A stretch of DNA of 64,000 bases. Origin: Adlercreutzia agrestimuris. Its GTDB lineage: Bacteria > Actinomycetota > Coriobacteriia > Coriobacteriales > Eggerthellaceae. The notes under the pieces were generated by a model. It saw nothing but the letters and a program-made list of their open reading frames with translations, ran no database searches and had not been told where the DNA came from. The first letter of the stretch is position 1. Every line of letters begins with the position of its first letter. Positions 41,834 through 51,247 of the stretch are shown piece by piece. Location: the NCBI RefSeq assembly GCF_943193125.1, contig NZ_CALPCX010000001.1, positions 682,001-746,000 on the forward strand, written 5' to 3'. The translations under genes and the position numbers were made by a program.

Positions 41834-41864
41834 AGTCTACAAGTTAAAGTTAACTTTAAGCCAA
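41834..41864 (-). promoter_or_regulatory. MerR-type promoter and operator for the hydrolase
   Basis: On the minus strand TTGGCT (-35) and TAGACT (-10) are separated by exactly 19 bp, the long spacer that MerR activators untwist. The spacer overlaps the perfect 16-bp palindrome TTAAAGTTAACTTTAA (41844-41859), which resembles operators of the AdhR/NmlR branch. Confidence 0.75.
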
Positions 41865-41935
41865 GCGAAAATATGAGATTAATAGGTCGCACACGCTTGA
41901 TGGATCTCTGTACACTTGATTTAAAGGACGGCAGC

Positions 41936-42382
41936 ATGTCATATACCGTGGGCGAAGCAGCGCGACGCATTGGAGTGGCGCCTTCAACGCTTCGCTATTA
42001 CGAATCCGAGGGGCTTCTTCCTGAAGTAGCGCGCACCAAAAGCGGTCGTCGCTGCTATTCAGAGCGAGATCTTGAGGCATGTCGCGTCATTGAATGCCTC
42101 AAGGAATCAGGGCTTTCAATTAAAGAAATCCGTGACTTTATGAATATGGTTCAGCAAGGAGATGCCACGCTGTCGGATAGACTGGCGCTTTTTAAAGACA
42201 GGCGCAAAACGATACTTGCCGAGATTGAGCAGCTGCAAAAAACGCTGAGCGTTGTGGACTTTAAGTGCTGGTATTACCAAACGGCATTGGATGCGGGAAC
42301 CGAGGAAGTCGTTAAAGATCTTCCTTTGTCGAAGATTCCAACACAGCATCAGGCTGCTCGCAAGCATCTTATAGGTGAATAA
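41936..42382 (+). CDS. MerR family transcriptional regulator
   Basis: This 148-residue regulator has the MerR winged helix (YTVGEAARRIGVAPSTLRYY, ESEGLLPEVARTKSGRR, Y), followed by a coiled-coil dimerisation helix (KDRRKTILAEIEQLQKTLSV). There is a single Cys (C109 region, FKCWYY) near the end of the coil, compatible with a thiol- or aldehyde-responsive AdhR/NmlR type. AAAGGACGGC precedes ATG 41936. It is divergent from the alpha/beta hydrolase it most likely controls. Confidence 0.9.
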   Translation: MSYTVGEAARRIGVAPSTLRYYESEGLLPEVARTKSGRRCYSERDLEACRVIECLKESGLSIKEIRDFMNMVQQGDATLSDRLALFKDRRKTILAEIEQLQKTLSVVDFKCWYYQTALDAGTEEVVKDLPLSKIPTQHQAARKHLIGE

Positions 42383-42511
42383 TGCTTGTTAGTTGAAGGT
42401 GTCTGCGCGGCAACGGTTTCGCAAACAAGTGAACCACCTCAAGGAGCTTTTCGCCATGCTTTCTATAATGGTGAGTCAGATGCGTATCAAATCAACCGAA
42501 ATCGGGCGCTC

Positions 42512-44905
42512 ATGGATATTCAAGGACTTTCTGCACAACAAGTGGAGGCCGCGCGCCAAGCTGGTCAGATCAACGTTGACACAAGCGTGAAGTCTCGTTC
42601 ATATGGCCAAATTGCTCGCGAAAATATTTGCACCTTATTTAACGCGGTCAATTTCATTTTGGCGGTGCTGGTTTTTCTGACGGGTTCCTACAAAAACATG
42701 CTGTTCATGTTGGTGATTGTCATCAATACAATCATTGGCATCGTTCAAGAAATTCGCTCGAAAATAACAACTGATAAGCTGGCGATTCTTACCGAATCGG
42801 TGATAACTGCCATGCGCGATGGCAAAGAAGTTGAAGTGCCTGCTCATGAGCTGGTGCTTGGCGATGTCATCAAGCTCGGGCGTGGAGACCAGGTGCCTGC
42901 GGATGCGCTTGTTGTAGATGGCGAATGTCAAGCGAATGAATCGTTGCTGACGGGCGAAAGCAAAATGATTCGCAAAACCGTAAACGACGAGCTCATGAGT
43001 GGCTCTTTTATTAACGCGGGTTCGGTGTGGGCACGCGTTGAGCATGTTGGCGCTGACAATTATGCGGCAAAAATCACCAATGAGGCAAAGCAGCGTAAAG
43101 CTATCAACTCTGAGATCGTGACATCGCTTAATGCCATCATCAAATTTGTGAGTATTGGCATGTTTCCTATTGGTATTTTGCTATTTTGCATCACGTATTT
43201 TTCGCACGGCGTTGCATGGGATTCAGCCATTTTGTCCACAGTCTCGGCTTTGGTGGGCATGATTCCTGAGGGACTTATTCTTCTTACCTCAACGGTGCTT
43301 GCGGTTGCCGTTATTCGTTTGGCAAAACACCAAGTGCTCGTGCAACAGCTTTACTGCATTGAGACGTTGGCGCGCGTAGACGTGCTGTGCTTGGACAAGA
43401 CAGGCACTATTACTACGGGTGCTATGAAGGTTGTTTCGGTGGAACCCATTACCGCCGGAGCCGACGTTGCCGCTGCTCCTGGTGGCGGCGTCACTCCCGA
43501 CGTTGTATCCGTCACCCAGGCTGGCGAGATCTTTGCCTCTCTTGCTGCGTCTGACGAAGACCCAAATGAAACAGCGCAAGCATTACAGCACTACTTCGCA
43601 AACACCCCGAAGCAAAAAGCCACGCGCGTGATCCCTTTCTCGTCGGATCGCAAATACTCAGGTGCAACACTTGCCGACGGCAATTCGTATGTGATGGGAG
43701 CCACGCAATTTGTGCTTGCAAGTGCTCCTGAAGCATTAGCGCAAGTGCAATTACAACTTGATGAGCTGGCGAAACGCTCACGCGTATTGGTGCTTGCCCG
43801 CGTGCCGGGCTTTGATGAAAACGGCGCTATCATCAAAGCAACCTCTCAAATTACACCTCTGGCGTTTATTTGCATTGAGGACGAAATTCGCCCTACAGCT
43901 GCACAAACAATTCGCTACTTTATTGATCAAGGCGTGACGCTTAAAGTCATCTCAGGCGATGATCCCGCCACTGTCTCTGGTATTGCCGAGCGCGTAGGAA
44001 TTCCGCATGCGCAGGCATATGTGGATGCAGCAACGCTTACTTCGGACGAGGCTATTGACCAGGCTATGGATACGTATGCGGTCTTCGGGCGTGTGCGTCC
44101 TGAACAGAAAAAAGCGTTCGTCTTGGCGCTTCAGAAGAGAGGTCACACGGTTGCCATGACGGGTGACGGCGTCAATGATGTTCTTGCGCTTAAGGCTTCC
44201 GATTGTAGTGTTGCTATGGCCAGCGGATCAGATGCGGCGCGCAATGTGGCGCAGCTGGTGCTGGTGGATAACGACTTCGCCAGCATGCCACGCGTGGTTG
44301 CTGAGGGGCGTCGCGCTATCAACAATCTTCAGCGGTCAGCGTCGTTGTTCCTGGTTAAAACGCTATTGTCTATTACCTTAGCGGTAATTTTTATCCTGTT
44401 GCCTTGGCAGTATCCTTTTGTCCCCATTCAAATGACGCTTATTTCGGCTTTCACCATAGGGCTGCCTTCGTTTGTGCTTGCGCTGCAACCCAATCACGAC
44501 ATCGTGCGCGGCAAATTCCTTACCAATTGTGTGGTTCATTCCATCCCGGGTGCTCTATGTGCCGTGGTGAGCGTGCTTCTGACCTGCGCTGTTGGTTACA
44601 ACATCTTCCATATGAATTATGGCGAAGTGTCCACTGTGTGCGTTCTTCTGCTTGCATGCATTGGCGTGCTGCTCGTGATTCGCCTTTCTCTTCCGTTTAA
44701 TGCGCTGAGGGTGGCGTTGCTGGTTGTTATCCTGGTTGGCCTGATGGGATGCGTTTGTCTCTTGGGTCATCTTTTTGATATTGCATCGTTTACGCCCGCT
44801 ATGTTGGGGCTGTTGGGTGTGCTAGGGGCAGCCAATATTGTTGCATTCAACTGCATATATACTGCATTAGACGCATACCATCTCAAAAAGCTTAACGTTA
44901 AGTAG
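42512..44905 (+). CDS. Cation-transporting P-type ATPase (CtpE-like)
   Basis: The product is 797 residues from ATG 42512. It has the P-ATPase motifs LTGES (actuator), IPEGL in M4, the phosphorylation site DKTGTITTG, KVISGDDPATV, and MTGDGVNDVLALKASD. IPEGL in M4 and the overall length fit the CtpE-type branch linked to calcium or magnesium; heavy-metal CPx is absent, as is an N-terminal metal-binding domain. The frame is open 42 codons further upstream to TTG 42386, without a clear ribosome site, so the start is uncertain. Confidence 0.88.
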   Translation: MDIQGLSAQQVEAARQAGQINVDTSVKSRSYGQIARENICTLFNAVNFILAVLVFLTGSYKNMLFMLVIVINTIIGIVQEIRSKITTDKLAILTESVITAMRDGKEVEVPAHELVLGDVIKLGRGDQVPADALVVDGECQANESLLTGESKMIRKTVNDELMSGSFINAGSVWARVEHVGADNYAAKITNEAKQRKAINSEIVTSLNAIIKFVSIGMFPIGILLFCITYFSHGVAWDSAILSTVSALVGMIPEGLILLTSTVLAVAVIRLAKHQVLVQQLYCIETLARVDVLCLDKTGTITTGAMKVVSVEPITAGADVAAAPGGGVTPDVVSVTQAGEIFASLAASDEDPNETAQALQHYFANTPKQKATRVIPFSSDRKYSGATLADGNSYVMGATQFVLASAPEALAQVQLQLDELAKRSRVLVLARVPGFDENGAIIKATSQITPLAFICIEDEIRPTAAQTIRYFIDQGVTLKVISGDDPATVSGIAERVGIPHAQAYVDAATLTSDEAIDQAMDTYAVFGRVRPEQKKAFVLALQKRGHTVAMTGDGVNDVLALKASDCSVAMASGSDAARNVAQLVLVDNDFASMPRVVAEGRRAINNLQRSASLFLVKTLLSITLAVIFILLPWQYPFVPIQMTLISAFTIGLPSFVLALQPNHDIVRGKFLTNCVVHSIPGALCAVVSVLLTCAVGYNIFHMNYGEVSTVCVLLLACIGVLLVIRLSLPFNALRVALLVVILVGLMGCVCLLGHLFDIASFTPAMLGLLGVLGAANIVAFNCIYTALDAYHLKKLNVK

Positions 44906-44920
44906 TAAAAGGGGAGCAAC

Positions 44921-45802
44921 ATGAAAACCACCGAGCAATCCTCATCAGCGGCTCCTTCGCCGACATTGCCAGACATGACGTCTTCGCCATCAATTAATGG
45001 TGATCCTGCTTATGACAAGCAGTGTCTCCCGTCGAAGCGCATCGGCCTTATTACGGGAGCTTCTTCAGGTATTGGGAAAGAGTTTGCTCTGCAAATTGAC
45101 CAGATGCAGGTTGTTGATGAGTTGTGGTTATGCGCGCGTACCACGGCGGCACTTGAGGCGCTGGCGGCTGACTTGGACACGCCGGTTCGTGTTGTGCGAG
45201 CTGATCTGACCGACCGTGATGACTTAGACGCGATCCGCGATTTGCTTGCCAGCGAGAATCCGAATGTGAAATACCTTGTCAACGCTGCAGGATTTGGAAA
45301 GTTTGGGGATTGGCAAACTATCTCAGATGCAGATGTTGACGCCATGATTGACCTTAATTGCAAAGCGCTTGTCAGCATGACAAGAATGTGTTTGCCCTAC
45401 ATGAGTCGGGGCGGTCACCTTATTCAAGTGGCTTCTGCGGCTGCGTTTGCCCCTTTGCCACACCTTAACGTGTATGCAGCCAGCAAGGCTTTTGTGCTGC
45501 ACTATTCACGTGCGCTCCGTTTTGAGTTGCACGGTCGTGGTATTGCGCTCACGGCGCTTTGTCCGACCTGGGTGAAGACGAATTTCGAGCAGGTGGCGCG
45601 TCAATCTGGTGGCGCGCAAGATGTTGGCCATTTACTTGGCGAACAAAGTGCCAAAAGCGTGGTCCGTGCGGCACTTTTTGGAAACAAGATGCATGCGGCA
45701 GTAGTTTGTGCTTCGCCGCAGTCGTTTTTGCTGCGTCTTGTTGGCAAGGTTGTGCCCAACTGCATCACAATGGCGGGTTGGGACGTGCTTCGCCATATTT
45801 AG
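44921..45802 (+). CDS. Short-chain dehydrogenase/reductase
   Basis: This 293-residue SDR has a non-conserved 40-residue N-terminal extension rich in Ser/Pro/Thr, then the cofactor motif TGASSGIGKEFA, LVNAAGFGKFG, the catalytic Ser in QVASAAAF and YAASK with Tyr and Lys. After the fingerprint Asp-x-Asn region it matches classical NAD(P)-dependent enzymes of the DltE/YqjQ type. GGGGAGC precedes the ATG. It follows the P-type ATPase by 15 bp. Confidence 0.9.
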   Translation: MKTTEQSSSAAPSPTLPDMTSSPSINGDPAYDKQCLPSKRIGLITGASSGIGKEFALQIDQMQVVDELWLCARTTAALEALAADLDTPVRVVRADLTDRDDLDAIRDLLASENPNVKYLVNAAGFGKFGDWQTISDADVDAMIDLNCKALVSMTRMCLPYMSRGGHLIQVASAAAFAPLPHLNVYAASKAFVLHYSRALRFELHGRGIALTALCPTWVKTNFEQVARQSGGAQDVGHLLGEQSAKSVVRAALFGNKMHAAVVCASPQSFLLRLVGKVVPNCITMAGWDVLRHI

Positions 45803-46130
45803 CACCGTTAAAGGCAAAATAACGCTGACGACCGATCGTAAATATGTAAAAAAATTGGCTCAAAATACGCCAAATGCTTGGCGAAAAAACGTGTTTCACC
45901 TGCGCATATGTATGCAGTGTAGTCCAAGCGTGCCCATTTTATGGTGAAGGGCCATCGGTGGTACAATATCCTCCATATGTTGTCATTTTGTTGTGCGCAT
46001 TACACAATAGGTTGCGTTGACGGCAAAAGGCATCACCGATACGTATTGAAACTATGGCTTGCAGCCCTTAAGGTGGGAGTTTATAAGGGCTTGATACAGT
46101 GGGAGTTCGGCAAGCCTTTGAGGAGAATAT
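45803..46130. other. Intergenic region before the LCP gene
   Basis: No gene or repeat copy is seen in 328 bp. A TACAAT at 45962 could be a -10 box for the LCP gene, leaving a leader of about 160 nt. Confidence 0.4.
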
Positions 46131-47810
46131 ATGGCTTCACATAAGGGCGCACATGTTACGCCTACTAATGAGCAGTCAACCATCGGCGGCTACAAACCGG
46201 TCTATACCCCCGGACAACAGGGTTCAGCCGCAAATAATGCTTACAGTAGCCAAACTAATGGCGGCGCTTCGCGCTATTCGCGCAACAATCCAGCATATGC
46301 AGCTCGCAAAATGCCGCGCGGTAAAAAAATTGCTATAGGAGTTGTATCTGCGCTGGTTGTCGTACTTATTTGTGCAGGCTCAGCTTTTGCTTTCCGGTAT
46401 AACAATGTTGTGCGTCAGCTCAACGAAGGCGACAAAACGCAAAAGGAGCTTACCGCGCTTGATAACGAGCTCAAGCCTGTAGTAAATGACGACTTTAACG
46501 AACCATTTTATATGCTTCTGATTGGCTCTGACCGTCGAGCTGAAGATGGTGAGACAACAGGTTTTCGCTCTGACACAAACATTTTGGTTCGTGTCGATGC
46601 TACGCAAAACCTCATAACGATGGTGTCAATCCCGCGCGATACCAAGATTGATTTCTCGTATACCGATAAAGAAACGGGCGAAACTCGTGAATATGGCATC
46701 AATAAGTTCAACGCAGCTTATACATTTGAGCAGGCGCCTGGAACTATTAGTGCCACGCGCGAGTTGCTTGATCTTGATGAGCTGGGCATTGATATTTCTT
46801 ACTATGCCGAAGTGAATTTCCAGGAGCTTGTTTCGTTGGTCAACGCGGTCGACGGTGTGTATATCACGCCTGAGGTGACTATTGATGACCCCGACGCTGA
46901 TGGCACTTCTGCTAATCCGGACTGGCCACGCCGTATTTTTGAAGAGGGCCAGGAATACCATATGTATGGTGACGATGCCCTGGCTTTCGCTCGCTCGCGT
47001 GCTTTTGCTGACGGCGACTTTACAAGAACGCAGAATCAGCGCCAGCTCATTATGGCCATTGTGCAACGCGTACTTGAGCTACCCGTTACGCAGATGCCCG
47101 GCGTGATTGAAGCGGCTTCTGAATGTGTAACCACAAATATGACGCCTGAAGAAATCTTGAAGCTTGCAGAGAAATTCAAGGCCACTGCTGAAGAGCGCGA
47201 AAAGAAGGGCGAAGATGGCATTACGGTGTACTCAGCAATGCTTCCTTCTTGGACGGGCATGGAAAATGGCGTCTCATACGTGTATAACGATGAGGAAAAA
47301 ACCAAGGAAGTAATGGATATTATGCTCAAGGGTGAAGACCCGAGTGGTATTGTTTCCGATGGTGCGCCTGCTGATACACAGATTGATCCTGTTCCAGCAG
47401 GCACTGATACATGGGGAGGAAACGAGCAGTATACTCCTCAGACACCGCCTGAGCCCCAGTATGATCCAGTTCCCAACAATTATGAGTCGCAGTCAGACCC
47501 AACTCCTTCGTATGAAGGGAGCGATAATCCATTAGGTGAAAATCCAGCGGGCACCGGATCTCCGGGATATACAGAACCTACTGATACTAATCCCAATCCC
47601 AATCCTAATCCTAACCCTAACCCTAACCCGGAGGACGGTACTAGTTCAGGTCAAGCAGGCACTTCTGGCACCACTCCTGAACCTGGAACGAACAGTGCTG
47701 GAGATACCCCCAATACCGATGGTAATACGGTTACGGCGACACCGAACGAAAACGCTGAGTCCAATTCATCGCCACAAGGCATAGAAACTTCATCTGCAGT
47801 AAAAGCGTAA
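46131..47810 (+). CDS. LytR-CpsA-Psr (LCP) family wall glycopolymer ligase
   Basis: This 559-residue protein has a cytoplasmic Gly/Asn/Ser-rich N-terminus, one transmembrane span near residues 65-85, then the extracellular LCP domain: LLIGSDRRAEDGETTGFRSD, VRVDATQNLITMVSIPRDTK, INKFNAAYTFEQAPG and DGDFTRTQNQRQLI carry the conserved Asp/Arg residues that bind polyprenyl pyrophosphate. LCP enzymes attach teichoic acids or polysaccharides to peptidoglycan. The C-terminal 140 residues are a Pro/Asn/Thr/Ser-rich wall-spanning tail with an NP dipeptide run. TGAGGAGAAT precedes the ATG. Confidence 0.93.
   Translation: MASHKGAHVTPTNEQSTIGGYKPVYTPGQQGSAANNAYSSQTNGGASRYSRNNPAYAARKMPRGKKIAIGVVSALVVVLICAGSAFAFRYNNVVRQLNEGDKTQKELTALDNELKPVVNDDFNEPFYMLLIGSDRRAEDGETTGFRSDTNILVRVDATQNLITMVSIPRDTKIDFSYTDKETGETREYGINKFNAAYTFEQAPGTISATRELLDLDELGIDISYYAEVNFQELVSLVNAVDGVYITPEVTIDDPDADGTSANPDWPRRIFEEGQEYHMYGDDALAFARSRAFADGDFTRTQNQRQLIMAIVQRVLELPVTQMPGVIEAASECVTTNMTPEEILKLAEKFKATAEEREKKGEDGITVYSAMLPSWTGMENGVSYVYNDEEKTKEVMDIMLKGEDPSGIVSDGAPADTQIDPVPAGTDTWGGNEQYTPQTPPEPQYDPVPNNYESQSDPTPSYEGSDNPLGENPAGTGSPGYTEPTDTNPNPNPNPNPNPNPEDGTSSGQAGTSGTTPEPGTNSAGDTPNTDGNTVTATPNENAESNSSPQGIETSSAVKA
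47604..47629 (+). repeat. CCTAA(C) tandem repeat in the LCP tail
   Basis: A short run of CCTAAC/CCTAAT units inside the coding sequence encodes Asn-Pro dipeptides. It is flanked by degenerate AATCCC units from about 47590. Confidence 0.8.
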
Positions 47811-48031
47811 CAAGATAACATCTCTGCTGGTGCACGCTTTCGTCTGTGCGACCATATGACCACCCAGCTGCAACCTATATTGCGTTTGGTTGGCGTGCTC
47901 GCCGCGGCACCCGCCGCCCGCGCCGCCTGCGACCGCGCCGTCCGCCTGCGCCCGCACCCGCGCTACCCACGCCGAGGTTCTCCCTGCTCAGGTGCCTGGC
48001 GGAGTGGGCAGCGAAGAGCTCGGACCCTCTC
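47811..48031. repeat. G+C-rich module beside repeat copy B
   Basis: The C-rich tract (GCCGCCCGCGCC-like units, 47895-47976) followed by GTTCTCCCTGCTCAGG (47977-47992) is the reverse-complement counterpart of the module at 16105-16250. No gene is seen. Confidence 0.65.
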
Positions 48032-48220
48032 GTGATAAAATTTGCAATAAAACACCAAACTTTGGCAGGAAAAGTGCCCGATTAGGCGGATTGGGTCTCA
48101 AAATGGCTGGAAAAGTCGCCGATTAGGTGGGTCATCCTCCAAAAACCGCCTAATCGGGCACATTTCCTGCCACACTTCGCCAAAAACTGCCAAAAATAAG
48201 TTCAGCTGTGCAATATAAAA
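48032..48220 (+). repeat. Dispersed CCGATTAGG inverted-repeat element, copy B
   Basis: The 110-bp core is 48063-48172, with the same terminal inverted repeats and internal third motif as copies A and C, and matching A/T-rich flanks from GTGATAAAA to the AATATAAAA end. Confidence 0.9.
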
Positions 48221-48272
48221 GTTGCACAGCTGAAAAATAAAACCTTCTGAACAGGGAAAACTAAAAAAACGT

Positions 48273-48386
48273 GCAATTCGCGTGCCTCCCGGCCTGCGTC
48301 CCGCCTCGCATCCCGACTAAGGTTGCGCCTAGCTGGGCTATCCGGCTCGCAATTCGCGTACCTCCTGGCCTGCGTCCCCGCCTCGC
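48273..48386. repeat. Two tandem 37-bp imperfect repeats
   Basis: GCAATTCGCGTGCCTCCCGG and its continuation (48273-48309) recurs with three differences at 48349-48386, period 76. It lies between repeat copy B and the galE stop. Confidence 0.75.
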
Positions 48387-48428
48387 GCCCTGTCCCGCAT
48401 TCGCGGTCGGGTAAACCGCTCGAGGCGT

Positions 48429-49565
48429 TTAGGCCGTGGCGTACCCATCAGGGTTTTGCGACTGCCAGCGCCAGCTATCTTCGCACATTCTCTCCAGGTC
48501 GTATTCTGCAACCCAGCCCAACTCTTCGCGCGCTTTATCGCAGGCAGCGTAGTTTTCGGCTACGTCACCAGCACGACGCGGTTTGATTTGATAGGGGATC
48601 GGATGACCACATGCACGCTCAAACGCTTTAATAACGTCAAGCACGCTTGAGCCCGTTCCAGTGCCCAAGTTGAAAATGCCCACGCCGTGGCGCTGACCAT
48701 CAGCATCCGGCGCTCCAGCTACTGATCCTAGGCCGAGTGCTTCTCCCGTTCCAACACGACCAGCCATCCAGTCAAGGGCAGCCGCATGACCGCGCGCCAA
48801 ATCAACTACGTGAATGTAGTCGCGAACGCCCGTGCCATCAGGGGTTGGGTAGTCGTCGCCAAACACGCCAACTTGTTCAAGCTTGCCCACGGCAACTTGT
48901 GCAACATAGGGCAGTAGGTTATTGGGAATGCCTTTAGGATCTTCGCCAATAAGGCCGCTTTCATGCGCGCCGATCGGGTTAAAGTAGCGAAGTAGTACGA
49001 TGTTCCACTCGTTGTCGCCCACGTAAAGGTCGCTCAAGATTTGCTCAAGCATACTTTTGGTCCATCCATAAGGATTGGTGGCATCGTGCTTGGGGCAGCT
49101 TTCCGTGATGGGAATAAACTCGGGCTCTCCATAGACGGTTGCGCTTGAAGAAAAAACGATGTTTTTGACACCATGATCACGCGCAACATCGCACAAAACA
49201 AGCGTGCCGGCAATATTGTTCCAGTAGTATTCGAGGGGCTTTTGCACGCTTTCGCCAACAGCCTTATAGCCAGCGAAGTGGATCATCGCGTCAACATCAT
49301 GCGCGCTAAAGATCTGGTCCAGCGCATCGCGATCCAAAATGGAGGCCTCATAAAAAACCAGCTGTGGGTCATCTGCATCAATGCCGGCGATTGTGCGAAT
49401 GCGATCAACGGCCACTGGACTTGAGTTGCTCAGATCATCCACAATTACGACGTTGTAGCCACCTTTGAGCAGCTCGACCACCGTATGGCTGCCAATGAAG
49501 CCAGCTCCTCCTGTAACAAGAATGGTGGTTTGCTGTGGTGATTTCGCCAGCGTTGTATGCGCCAT
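48429..49565 (-). CDS. galE: UDP-glucose 4-epimerase
   Basis: This 378-residue extended SDR interconverts UDP-glucose and UDP-galactose. It has the NAD-binding GGAGFIGSHTVVELLKGG, IHFAGYKAVGES, the catalytic SSSATVYG and NPYGWTKSMLEQ (Tyr-x3-Lys), and a late FNLGTGTGSSVLDVI. AAAGGATACAACT precedes ATG 49565. It is slightly longer than the usual 335-340 residues, with an added PDADGQRHG loop. It is divergent from a phosphohexomutase, so both may serve nucleotide-sugar supply for wall polymers. Confidence 0.94.
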   Translation of the reverse strand: MAHTTLAKSPQQTTILVTGGAGFIGSHTVVELLKGGYNVVIVDDLSNSSPVAVDRIRTIAGIDADDPQLVFYEASILDRDALDQIFSAHDVDAMIHFAGYKAVGESVQKPLEYYWNNIAGTLVLCDVARDHGVKNIVFSSSATVYGEPEFIPITESCPKHDATNPYGWTKSMLEQILSDLYVGDNEWNIVLLRYFNPIGAHESGLIGEDPKGIPNNLLPYVAQVAVGKLEQVGVFGDDYPTPDGTGVRDYIHVVDLARGHAAALDWMAGRVGTGEALGLGSVAGAPDADGQRHGVGIFNLGTGTGSSVLDVIKAFERACGHPIPYQIKPRRAGDVAENYAACDKAREELGWVAEYDLERMCEDSWRWQSQNPDGYATA

Positions 49566-49757
49566 AGTTGTATCCTTTCGTGCGCTAACGGTATGCGTCA
49601 AGGATAGCACGGTTCGCCTGAGATGCTGTTGGACGTATGATTTCTCCAGATACGGGGTATGCAGCCGTCTGATTTGCAACTTGGTGATGCTATGATAATC
49701 AGACGCAAGTAAGACGCAGTGAGTGCGCAACATAAGATGCAAGCGAAAGGATTTCTG

Positions 49758-51176
49758 GTGGCAGACATTCATTTTGGTACCGATGGATGGCGCGCAATAA
49801 TTGGCGAAGAATTCACCGATGATAATTTAGTGCGTGTAATTGATGCTTCGGCACGTGTGTTTAAAGAAGATGCTGTGGCGGCAGGACGTTCGCTGGATAA
49901 TCCTGGAACGCTCATTATTGGACATGACTGCAGGCAAGACGCGCACGCCTATGCCCAGTTGGCCGCTGAAGTTGCGGCAACGCATGGCTTTGATGTAAAG
50001 CTTTCGCAAGACTACTGCCCAACTCCCACCTTGTGCTGGTCGGTAGCGCAAGACCCTGAGGCTGTGGGGGGCATTATGCTCACCAGCTCGCACAATCCTG
50101 CAGAGTATCTCGGTGTGAAGCTGAGGTTGGCAGACGGTGGCGCTGCAGGTAAAGACCTTACTGATCGTGTTGAAGCAGTATTGGCTGAAACGCCGCTTCC
50201 TACTGATGCACGTGGCGTATATGCAGAAGTTGATCTCATGACGCCGTATTTGGATACCCTTAAAGCGCGCGTTGATGCAGATGCTATTGCTAATGCCCAC
50301 CTGCGTGTTGTAGTGGATCCGCTGTATGGTGCGGGTCGCGGCTATCTGGCGGGACTTTTGCGTGATCTTGGCGTTGAGGTGTGCGAAATCAACAATGCGG
50401 CCGATCCAACGTTTGACGGGCTGCATCCTGAGCCAATCGCGCCATGGGTTAATCGTTGCATGGAGAAAGTGGTGGAGCTTGGTTTTGACGCCGGCTTTAT
50501 CAATGACGGCGATGCTGACCGCATTGGTGCGGTGGACGAGCACGGCAACTTTGTTAACCCGCATCGCATTATTACGCTGGTGACCTCGCATCTGGCTGAG
50601 GATAAGGGTTTGAGCGGTCGCGTGGTTTCAACGGTGACTGCCTCGGCTATGTTGCAGCGCATGTGCGATAGATTGGGTCTTGAGCTGACTTCTACGCCTG
50701 TTGGCTTCAAGTGGATTTATGCTGAAATGGAAAAAGGCGACGTCATGTTAGGTGGCGAAGAGTCCGGCGGCATTGGTATCCCTGATCACGTAATGGAGCG
50801 CGACGGTCTGCTTATGGCGCTGCTTTTGTGCGAGACTATGGCAGAGCGTCATATGACGCTTGGGCAGCTGGTAGATGATATGTTTAGCAAAGTTGGAAGC
50901 ATGGAGTTTGAGCGCCGTGGCCTTTCAATTACCGATGAGCAGATGGAGAATTTCCGCGCTCATGTGCTGACTGAATATGCCCCCGAAGAGGTTGCTGGCA
51001 AGCGAGTTGTTGCAATTGATAGGCGCGATGGCGTGAAACTGTGCTTGGAGGGGGATGCATGGCTGATGCTGCGTCCTTCTGGCACTGAGCCGCTTGTGCG
51101 TATTTATGCTGAAGCAGAAACCACTGATGAGGTTCAGGCTTTGCTTGCTTGTGGTGAGGCGGCGGTGTTGGCTTAA
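49758..51176 (+). CDS. Phosphoglucomutase/phosphomannomutase family protein
   Basis: This 472-residue alpha-D-phosphohexomutase has HFGTDGWRAIIGEEF at the start, the phosphoserine loop TSSHNPAEYLG, the metal loop DGDADRIGAVDE, the sugar-binding loop GGEESGGIG and the C-terminal phosphate-binding RPSGTEPLVRIY. It interconverts hexose 1- and 6-phosphates. I chose GTG 49758 because GAAAGG lies 7 bp upstream. Which sugar is used cannot be told from sequence. Confidence 0.92.
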   Translation: MADIHFGTDGWRAIIGEEFTDDNLVRVIDASARVFKEDAVAAGRSLDNPGTLIIGHDCRQDAHAYAQLAAEVAATHGFDVKLSQDYCPTPTLCWSVAQDPEAVGGIMLTSSHNPAEYLGVKLRLADGGAAGKDLTDRVEAVLAETPLPTDARGVYAEVDLMTPYLDTLKARVDADAIANAHLRVVVDPLYGAGRGYLAGLLRDLGVEVCEINNAADPTFDGLHPEPIAPWVNRCMEKVVELGFDAGFINDGDADRIGAVDEHGNFVNPHRIITLVTSHLAEDKGLSGRVVSTVTASAMLQRMCDRLGLELTSTPVGFKWIYAEMEKGDVMLGGEESGGIGIPDHVMERDGLLMALLLCETMAERHMTLGQLVDDMFSKVGSMEFERRGLSITDEQMENFRAHVLTEYAPEEVAGKRVVAIDRRDGVKLCLEGDAWLMLRPSGTEPLVRIYAEAETTDEVQALLACGEAAVLA

Positions 51177-51247
51177 GCTATGCACGCCAAGCAAAATGTT
51201 GCTTGTGAGCGCATGTCGCATGCAGGCGGCCCCGGCGCAACGTGTGT

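Noticed and set aside
47604..47629. Telomere or linear-chromosome end
   Set aside because: The repeat is short, internal to an intact coding frame and in phase with Asn-Pro codons.
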